From the NCBI GenBank assembly GCA_026706165.1, contig JAPOZF010000091.1, positions 1-18,009 on the forward strand: DNA of 18,009 nt, written 5' to 3'. The notes beneath the pieces were generated by a model, which had not been told where the DNA came from, searched no databases, and saw only the letters and a program-made list of their open reading frames with translations. Positions 9,045 to 18,009 of the stretch are shown one piece after another (position 1 is the first letter of the stretch; each line of letters opens with the position of its first letter). Source of the stretch: Gemmatimonadota bacterium (GTDB lineage: Bacteria; Latescibacterota; UBA2968; UBA8231). The position numbers and the translations under genes were made by a program.

Positions 9045-10453
9045 GCGCGCGCGGACTGTTGTTCTGCCTCTGCCTCGGGGCGGCCCTGAACACACAGACG
9101 GGAGCGCAAACCGGCGACGCCGGCCAGCAGCGTCGCGGCACCCACCCATGGGCGCTCTGCCTCGAACACCTGGCGGCCGGGCGCTACCCCGAGGCGGTGA
9201 GCGCCGCCCTCGATTTCCTCGACTCGCAACCTCAGCATTTCCCCCTGGTCGAGAGCCACTTCGAGAAGATCGCCGGAGCCGGGGACGGCGCCGGGGAGCC
9301 GGAGCGGAGAACCGCGGCCATCGCCCGGGCCCTGCGCGGCGCCCTGAACGGTTCCGACCGCGACCCCCTGCACGCGGCGATGCTGCTGGCCGCGGTATCG
9401 CTGAAGGCGGGCGAGCCGCAGGCAGGCCTGGAGGCGCTCCTCCAGATCGAGGGGCGCTCCGACATCGGCGGTGCGCTCTACGAATTCGCCTCCCGCTGCG
9501 AGGCTGCCGGTTTCGACGAGGTTGCCGTGCAAAGCTACCGGCGTTACTCCGAACGCCCGCAGGGGAATCCCCGCTACCGTTCCGGATCTCTGCTCAAGGA
9601 GGGGGAGCTCTACGAGCGGCAGGGGCGGTACGACCGGGCGCTGTCCGTGTACCGCCAGGTCGCCGACCATTATTCCCACGAGCCGGAAGGCCGCGAGGCG
9701 GTCTACCGCCAGGGGCGCATGCTGCTGCAGGCTTACGGCGACGCCGGGACGGCGCGCCTGCTGCTTGCCTCCCTGGCCACCGGCCGCGGCGGGTACCGCT
9801 CCTCCGACGCCGCCCTGCTGCTGGCCGAATGCGACCTCGCCGAGGGAGACCTCGACGCCGCCGGGGACCGCTACCGCGCCCTGCTTGACGCCTCCGCCGG
9901 AGACCGGGCGGCGCGCTACGGGCTCGGCCGCCTCGCCTGGCTGCACGCCGACTTCGAAGGCGCCCTCGCCCATTTCGACACCCTGCTCGCGGCGCAGCCG
10001 GGGCACGAGCTGGCCAACGACGCCCTGGAGATCGTCACCCTGATCGAGGAGCAGCGCGGGAACGAGCGGGAGCTGGCGCTCTACGCGACGTCGCTTCTGT
10101 ACCAGCACCAGGGCCGCCACGCGGAGGCCGCCGGGGTGAGACGGGAATTGCAGGGCGCGCCGGAAGGCATCAGGGTCCTCGCCATGCTCGACCAGGCCCT
10201 GGCATGCGAGGCGCGCGCCCGCCCCGACAGCGCCCTGGCCGGGTACGCCGAGGTCGCCGCATCGTTTCCCGGCCGCCGCGAGGCGCTCACCGCCCTGATC
10301 CTGCGGGCGCGTCTGCTCGAGCACCAGGGCCGCCCGCTCGAGGCGCTGCGCACCTGGGAGAGCGCCCTTCTCGGATTCCCCGGCGACGCACGGGCGGCGC
10401 AGGTCCGTCTCGAGATACAGCGGCTGCGGCCCCTGTACCGGGAGACGGGCTGA
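9041..10453 (+). CDS. Secreted tetratricopeptide (TPR) repeat protein
   Basis: The 470-residue product starts at GTG 9041 inside the GTGA overlap with the DUF4175-like gene, which implies translational coupling. A signal peptide is visible (RGLLFCLCLGAAL followed by a Thr/Gln/Ala-rich stretch). The body is alpha-helical with several TPR-like units. The clearest is near residues 181-206 (LLKEGELYERQGRYDRALSVY); others contain AECDLAEGDLDAAGDRYRALL and GRLAWLHADFEGALAHFDTLL. TPR proteins in the periplasm serve as protein-interaction scaffolds, and TPR genes (BatE-like) often accompany MoxR/VWA clusters, so this may be the adaptor of the cluster. No enzymatic domain is seen. The specific partner is unknown. 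Confidence 0.75.
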   Translation: MSARGLLFCLCLGAALNTQTGAQTGDAGQQRRGTHPWALCLEHLAAGRYPEAVSAALDFLDSQPQHFPLVESHFEKIAGAGDGAGEPERRTAAIARALRGALNGSDRDPLHAAMLLAAVSLKAGEPQAGLEALLQIEGRSDIGGALYEFASRCEAAGFDEVAVQSYRRYSERPQGNPRYRSGSLLKEGELYERQGRYDRALSVYRQVADHYSHEPEGREAVYRQGRMLLQAYGDAGTARLLLASLATGRGGYRSSDAALLLAECDLAEGDLDAAGDRYRALLDASAGDRAARYGLGRLAWLHADFEGALAHFDTLLAAQPGHELANDALEIVTLIEEQRGNERELALYATSLLYQHQGRHAEAAGVRRELQGAPEGIRVLAMLDQALACEARARPDSALAGYAEVAASFPGRREALTALILRARLLEHQGRPLEALRTWESALLGFPGDARAAQVRLEIQRLRPLYRETG

Positions 10454-10466
10454 GCCGGGGATTGCA

Positions 10467-11737
10467 ATGGCAAAAAAACGGCTCCGGATCGCCCTGCTCG
10501 CGGCGGTGATCTGCTCCCTGGCGGGGACGGCGTCGGCGCAGCGGATCCTGGTGCCGATGGACCTCGTCCAGACCGAGCACCTCAAGGCCTACGGCCTCGC
10601 CCTGTGGATTCTCGACCGCGGCGTCCCGGTCGAGTGGCTCCTCAACTACCGGGGCGGCTCCTTCCTGGTCGAAGCCCACCCCCTCATCGCCGCCGAGGCC
10701 GGCATCCGCGGCATCTCCATCGAGACGGTTTCCGAAGGGGAGGCAGCCGGCATCTACGCCGACATCGACGCCGGCAACATGGAAGTCGTCCGCCTCGACA
10801 AGGCCCCCCGCATCGCCGTGTACACGCCGCCCAACACCCAGCCCTGGGACGACGCCGTAACCCTGGCGCTGCAGTACGCCGGCATCGAGTACGACCGCCT
10901 CTTCGACGCCGAGGTGCTCGCCGGCAAGCTGGAAGATTACGACTGGCTGCACCTGCACCACGAGGACTTCACCGGCCAGTACGGAAAGTTCTACGCCAGC
11001 TACCGGCGCCAGCCCTGGTACCAGGACCAGCAGAAGCTCTACGAGGCCATGGCCGCGGAGTTGGGTTTCGCAAAGGGCGCGGAACAGACGAAGGCGGTGG
11101 CGCGCAAGATCCGCGACTACATGCACGGGGGCGGGTTCGTCTTCGCCATGTGCTCGGCGACCGACACCTTCGACATCGCCCTGGCCGCCGAAGGGGTCGA
11201 CATCGCCGCGGCGGTATTCGACGGGGACGCCGCCGATCCCCGGGCCCAGGAGAAACTCGACTACAGCCGCACCGTGGCGTTCGAGAACTTCCGCCTCGAG
11301 ACCGACCCGATGGTCTACGAGCACTCCGACATCGACACCACGCCGCGCGACGTGCGCCGGGTGAGGACCGCCGAAGCGGAGTACTTCACCCTGTTCGAGT
11401 TCTCTGCCAAGTACGACCCGGTCCCGGCGATGCTGACCCAGTGCCACACCAACGTCGTCGACGGCTTCCTCGGGCAGACCACCGGCTTCCGCCGCTCGCT
11501 GATCAAGGAATCGGTGATCGTCCTGGGGGAGGTCGAGGGAACCGAGGTCGTCAAGTACATCCACGGCCGGGTCGGCAAGGGGACCTTCACCTTCTACGGG
11601 GGCCACGATCCGGAGGATCACAAGCACCATGTCGGCGATCCGCCGACGAGGCTGTCCCTTTTCCCCAACTCCCCCGGCTACCGCCTGATCCTGAACAACG
11701 TGCTGTTTCCAGCCGCGAAGAAGAAAGAGCGCAAGAC

Positions 11738-11741
<4 letters not shown>
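10467..11741 (+). CDS. Secreted protein of the family labelled 'asparagine synthetase B' in FCB bacteria
   Basis: The 424-residue product has a clear signal peptide (KKRLRIALLAAVICSLAGTASA) and a start at ATG 10467 with GGGGA about five bases upstream. Its sequence closely follows a family I recall from Bacteroidota: ILVPMDLVQTEHLKAYG and WLLNYRGGSF early, HLHHEDFTGQYGKFYA at about 162, GGGFVFAMCSATD with Cys229, FYGGHDPEDH near 376-385, and the end LNNVLFPAAKKK. Databases often label this family asparagine synthetase B. I see neither the N-terminal catalytic Cys nor the ATP-pyrophosphatase motif of true AsnB, and an ATP-dependent cytosolic enzyme would not carry a signal peptide. The elbow-like G-x-x-x-A-M-C-S around Cys229 and the conserved His380 suggest a class I amidotransferase-like fold, which is inference. 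It overlaps moxR by ATGA. Confidence 0.8.
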
Positions 11742-12754
<1,013 letters not shown>

Positions 12755-12886
12755 CAGGGCGCGGATGCATCCCCGGCGGATCGGCGGCACCATCCACCCA
12801 ACCGGCCGGCCGGTTGTGCGGGCCCGGCTCGATACCGTGACAAGCGCCGGATCCCGCACCGGGGCAACTTCGAGGCCTGAATCCCG
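12755..12886 (+). other. Gap between moxR and DUF58 gene
   Basis: This 132-base gap interrupts an otherwise tightly overlapped gene string. It holds one perfect 18-base palindrome (listed separately). No promoter or T-tract terminator stands out. In the moxR frame the DNA stays open until TGA 12878-12880, nine bases before the DUF58 start, so DUF58 cannot begin further upstream in its own frame. Confidence 0.6.
12799..12816. repeat. Perfect 18-bp palindrome in moxR-DUF58 gap
   Basis: The sequence CAACCGGCCGGCCGGTTG reads the same on both strands. In RNA it would form a 7-bp stem with a CCGG tetraloop. No run of T follows, so it is not a standard intrinsic terminator. It might be a processing or attenuation hairpin that tunes DUF58 relative to MoxR, a protein-binding site, or chance in GC-rich DNA. 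Confidence 0.5.
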
Positions 12887-13804
12887 ATGACGGCGGCGAA
12901 CTCCCTGGACGCGGCCTCTTTTCTCGATCCGGAAACGGTCTCCGGACTGGGCCGTCTCGACCTGATCGCCCGGCTCGTCGTCGAGGGGTTCATCACCGGC
13001 CTGCACCGGTCCCCCTACCACGGGTTCTCGGTCGAGTTCTCCGAGCACCGGCCCTACATGCCGGGGGACCCGATCCGCGACCTCGACTGGAAGGCCCTGG
13101 CCAAGACCGACCGCCTCTACGTCAAGCGCTACGAGGAGGAGACCAACCTCAAGGCCTATCTGCTTGTCGACGCCAGCGGCTCGATGGCTTTCCGGGGGGC
13201 CGGTCCGATCAGCAAGTTCCGCTACGCTTGCTGCCTCGCAGCCGCCCTCGCCTACCTGATGCTGCGCCAGCGGGACGCCGTCGGCCTGACCCTGTTCCGG
13301 GACCGCGCCCTGTCGCACGTGCCGCCCCGTTCGGTGCAGAGTCACCTCCACGTGCTGCTGACCCAGCTTGCCCGCGCCTTGCCGGAGGCCGACACCCGCA
13401 CCGCCCCGGTCCTGCACGACCTCGCCGAGCGCCTGTCGCGGCGCGGGCTGGTCATCCTGATCTCAGACCTCCTCGACGACCCGGAGGAGGTCCTCGGAGG
13501 CCTGCGCCACTTCTGCCACCGCGGCCACGAGGTGATCGTCTTTCACCTGCTCGACCCCCGGGAGCGCGACCTCGACTTCCGCCGCGGCGACACCCGCTTC
13601 GTCGATCTCGAGGAACCGGACCAGCAGCTGCGAACGCAGCCCTGGCACATGCAGGCGGAGTACCGGGATATGATGGACCGGCTGCTCGACCGCTACCGAC
13701 GGGGGTGCGCCGAGGCCGGCGTCGACTACGCCCTGATCGACACGGCGACCCCGTTCGACGCCGCCCTGTCCCGCTACCTCGTGCGCCGGAAGCGCCTCGG
13801 ATAG
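12887..13804 (+). CDS. DUF58 domain protein with VWA-like metal site
   Basis: The 305-residue product starts at ATG 12887; an in-frame TGA at 12878-12880 rules out an earlier start. DUF58 proteins are the usual partners of MoxR ATPases and contain a von Willebrand A-like fold. The family signature YHGFSVEFSEHRPYMPGDPI then RDLDWKALAKTDRLYVKRYE is clear. A MIDAS-type motif DASGSM follows at residues 95-100 inside AYLLVDASGSMAF. The later strand VILISDLLDD and the motif EVIVFHLLDPRERDLDF are also family-typical. No transmembrane segment is visible, so it is likely cytoplasmic. Together with the adjacent ATPase it probably forms the energy-using half of the envelope cluster. It is the last gene before the 188-base intergenic region. 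Confidence 0.93.
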   Translation: MTAANSLDAASFLDPETVSGLGRLDLIARLVVEGFITGLHRSPYHGFSVEFSEHRPYMPGDPIRDLDWKALAKTDRLYVKRYEEETNLKAYLLVDASGSMAFRGAGPISKFRYACCLAAALAYLMLRQRDAVGLTLFRDRALSHVPPRSVQSHLHVLLTQLARALPEADTRTAPVLHDLAERLSRRGLVILISDLLDDPEEVLGGLRHFCHRGHEVIVFHLLDPRERDLDFRRGDTRFVDLEEPDQQLRTQPWHMQAEYRDMMDRLLDRYRRGCAEAGVDYALIDTATPFDAALSRYLVRRKRLG

Positions 13805-13860
13805 CGTCCCCGGCCCATCGGAATCCGCCCTCGGTCAGACCCCTCGAGAGCGACGGCTCC

Positions 13861-13940
13861 TAATCTTGACATTTTTTTCAAGATTCTTAGCTTCAAAAGC
13901 CGTAACTTGCCGATTTACAGAAACTAACGTCCCCTTTAAA
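13861..13940 (+). promoter_or_regulatory. AT-rich putative promoter/operator of the suf operon
   Basis: The DNA drops abruptly to about 34% GC over these 80 bases (counted by hand), against very GC-rich flanks. A perfect TTGACA (-35-like) lies at 13866-13871. Sixteen bases later comes TAGCTT (13888-13893), a weak -10 that also partly fits the TAnnTTTG style of Bacteroidota. The TTGACA is inside a perfect inverted repeat (separate entry). A 10-base palindrome CCTTTAAAGG follows at 13933-13942. Together this is a reasonable promoter with an overlapping repressor site for sufB, giving a leader of roughly 90 bases. The rest of the gap (13805-13860 and 13943-13986) shows nothing I can name, and no clear terminator for the upstream operon. 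Confidence 0.55.
13862..13885. promoter_or_regulatory. Perfect 8+8 inverted repeat overlapping the -35 box (candidate operator)
   Basis: AATCTTGA (13862-13869) and TCAAGATT (13878-13885) are exact reverse complements separated by eight bases, CATTTTTT. The centre-to-centre geometry suits a dimeric winged-helix regulator. It overlaps TTGACA, so occupancy would block RNA polymerase. Suf operons are commonly controlled by Fe-S-sensing regulators (IscR of the Rrf2 family, SufR), but this sequence is not a textbook site for either as I know them. No regulator gene is in the window. Confidence 0.5.
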
Positions 13941-13981
13941 GGCATCGCCGCGGGAGCTGTCCGCCCCCTCCCCGGCGAGCC

Positions 13982-13985
13982 AGGA
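13982..13985 (+). promoter_or_regulatory. sufB: Ribosome binding site deciding the sufB start
   Basis: AGGA lies seven bases before ATG 13993 but only one base before the alternative in-frame ATG 13987. Normal spacing favours 13993, so the product should begin MSESTAG rather than MVMSESTAG. Confidence 0.6.
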
Positions 13986-13992
13986 AATGGTC

Positions 13993-16574
<2,582 letters not shown>

Positions 16575-16578
<4 letters not shown>

Positions 16579-17345
16579 CGGCGATGCTCGCAATCGAGAA
16601 CCTCCACGCCAGCGTCGACGGCGCCGAGATCCTCAAAGGCGTCGACCTCGAAGTCGCCGCCGGGGAGATCCACGCCATCATGGGGCCGAACGGCTCCGGC
16701 AAGTCGACCCTTGCCCAGGTGCTGGCCGGCCGCCCTGAGTACGAAGTGACTTCAGGTTCAGTCAGTTACCTGCAATCCGACCTCCTCGGGATGGACCCGG
16801 AGGAGCGGGCCCGCGAGGGGCTGTTCATGGCCTTCCAGTACCCGGTGGAGATCCCGGGGGTCAACTCCGCCTACTTCCTGCGCACCGGCCTCAACGAGAT
16901 CCGCAGGCACCGCGGCGAGCAGGAGATCGACGCCATCGACTTCCTCTCGCTGGTCAGGGAGAAGCTCGAGCTCGTCGAAATGGACGAGAGCTTCCTGAGG
17001 CGCTCGGTCAACGAGGGGTTCTCCGGAGGGGAGAAGAAGCGCCACGAAATCCTCCAACTCGCCGTCCTCGAGCCGAAGCTGGCGGTGCTGGACGAAACCG
17101 ATTCCGGCCTCGACATCGACGCCCTGCGAGTCGTCGCCGCCGGCGTCAACAGGCTGCACGCCCCCGACAAGAGCGTCGTCGTCGTCACCCATTACCAGCG
17201 TCTGCTGCAGTACATAATCCCAGACGCCGTGCACGTGCTGATCGACGGCCGCATCGCCCGCTCCGGCGGCAAGGAACTTGCCATCGAGCTCGAAAAGAAG
17301 GGGTACGAGTGGGTGCGCAAAGAGACCGCCGGGGCAGGGGCATGA
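16575..17345 (+). CDS. sufC: SufC, ABC-type ATPase of the SufBCD complex
   Basis: The 256-residue product starts at ATG 16575, overlapping the sufB stop as ATGA. SufC binds SufB and SufD and its ATP hydrolysis drives rearrangement of the scaffold during Fe-S assembly. Walker A GPNGSGKST is at residues 37-45. The Q-loop region reads AFQYPVEIPG. The SufC-typical signature FSGGEKKRHEI begins at 149, and Walker B LAVLDETDSGLDIDAL has Asp173-Glu174. The switch His lies in VVVVTHYQRLLQYI. Length is normal and no motif is missing. It overlaps sufD by ATGA, so the three subunits are probably translated in a coupled manner. Confidence 0.97.
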
Positions 17346-18009
17346 GCCGGGCAAGGCGGGAGCAGGCCGACCGCAGGGAGTGGTACCTCGACTGCTTCCG
17401 GGAGTTCGAGCAGCGCCTGAACGGCGGCGCCGGGACCCCCCTGCACGCCCTGAGGCGGGAGGCGGCCGGCCACTTCGCCGAGCACGGGCTGCCGACCGGC
17501 AGGGACGAGAGCTGGCGCCACTCCAAGCCGCAGGTGGTGACGCGGGTGCCGTTTTCTCCCAGCCCCGCGGCGGGAACGGTGCGCCCCGCCGATATCGAGC
17601 CGCACGCCCTGGAAGGGGCCGCGGCCCTGCTGGTTTTCGCCGACGGCCGTTTCGTTCCCGGCCTGTCCCACACCGGCCGGCTGCCCGCGGGGGTGCAGGC
17701 TGTGAGCATCGCGGCGGCGCTGCAAACAGGCGCCGACTTCCCTGTCTCCGGGATCGACCTCCTCGCCGGCGACGGCGCCTCGGGATTCGCCGCCCTCAAC
17801 ACGGCCTTCGTCGAGGACGGGGCCGCCCTTCGCATCCCCGCCCGCACCGAGGTGGAAGGCCCGGTTCAGATCCTCTACCTGTCGACCGGCGCCGGAGACG
17901 GCCCGGTGGCGTCGTTCCCCCGCACTCTCGTCGTCGCAGGGGAAGGAAGCAGGGCGGCCGTGGTCGAGTCGTTCGTCGGCGGCGCAGCTGTTTCAGGGGG
18001 CGCTGCCCG
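17342..18009 (+). CDS. sufD: SufD, Fe-S assembly subunit (3' truncated by window end)
   Basis: A frame starting at ATG 17342, overlapping the sufC stop as ATGA, stays open to the end of the window for 222 codons. The N-terminal part is helical, with DESWRHSKPQ resembling the SufD 'DEEWRYT' region. It is followed by the beta-helix core typical of SufB/SufD: ALNTAFVEDGAALRIPA, EGPVQILYLST and RTLVVAGEGSRAAVVESFVG. SufD pairs with SufB in the SufBC2D complex. About half the usual length is visible; the conserved C-terminal His region lies outside. Later genes such as sufS or sufE/sufU are not in the window. Confidence 0.92.
   Translation, partial: MSRARREQADRREWYLDCFREFEQRLNGGAGTPLHALRREAAGHFAEHGLPTGRDESWRHSKPQVVTRVPFSPSPAAGTVRPADIEPHALEGAAALLVFADGRFVPGLSHTGRLPAGVQAVSIAAALQTGADFPVSGIDLLAGDGASGFAALNTAFVEDGAALRIPARTEVEGPVQILYLSTGAGDGPVASFPRTLVVAGEGSRAAVVESFVGGAAVSGGAA

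Noticed and set aside
10604..11737. Upstream extension of the moxR frame
   Set aside because: The translation before ATG 11738 is Arg/Pro-rich out-of-frame sequence from the preceding gene. The MoxR family start fits 11738, with an ATGA overlap.
12755..12880. Open moxR frame after its stop until TGA 12878, suggesting read-through or a frame-joined MoxR extension
   Set aside because: Forty-one open codons are unremarkable at this GC content; the peptide is Arg/Pro/Gly-rich and unlike MoxR, whose C-terminus is already complete.
13805..13885. Intrinsic terminator for the DUF58 operon using the AATCTTGA/TCAAGATT stem
   Set aside because: The T-run is in the loop rather than after the stem, and the stem is AT-rich and weak. 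An operator reading fits better.

Overview
The window is a gene-dense, high-GC stretch with every convincing gene on the + strand. It resembles a member of the Fibrobacterota-Chlorobiota-Bacteroidota (FCB) superphylum with a high-GC genome, such as Gemmatimonadota, Latescibacterota or a related candidate phylum. Three things point there: a two-component-regulator-type beta-propeller protein ending in a PNPF (FlgD-like / sorting-type) module, a secreted 'asparagine synthetase B'-labelled family that I know mainly from Bacteroidota, and the DUF4159/DUF4175/MoxR/DUF58 combination. The exact phylum is inference.

Layout. (1) Positions 3-98 hold the tail of an unidentified gene, which overlaps the start of priA (95-2548, replication-restart helicase). 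(2) Positions 2559-13804 hold a cell-envelope cluster: a secreted propeller protein, a secreted DUF4159 protein, a large membrane-anchored coiled-coil DUF4175-like protein, a secreted TPR protein, a secreted protein of the 'asparagine synthetase B'-labelled family, a MoxR-type AAA+ ATPase, and a DUF58 protein with a von Willebrand A-like metal site. Many junctions are 4-bp ATGA/GTGA overlaps, so the genes are probably co-transcribed and partly translationally coupled. No separate BatA/BatB-type membrane VWA gene is present in the window. (3) Positions 13805-13992 hold an intergenic region with an abruptly AT-rich segment. It contains a perfect 8+8 inverted repeat around a TTGACA -35-like box and is the likely promoter/operator of the next operon. 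(4) From 13993 to the window end runs sufB-sufC-sufD, the core Fe-S cluster assembly scaffold (SufD is cut by the window edge).

The most notable object is a complete 364-residue intein with a LAGLIDADG homing endonuclease inside SufB (14755-15846). It sits directly before a Cys in the conserved EG/CTAPMRDE motif. By my recollected alignment this Cys is the one implicated as the sulfur acceptor of E. coli SufB. Directly at the end of the first LAGLIDADG motif there is a perfect 21-bp in-frame tandem duplication (EGCTTHF twice), which may mark an intein endonuclease caught in the act of changing or decaying. The second candidate for a less-described system is the envelope cluster itself, whose biochemical role is not established for any of its DUF members.

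All long antisense and alternate-frame open frames look like high-GC shadows of these genes. No tRNA, rRNA, CRISPR array, insertion sequence or convincing intrinsic terminator was seen.
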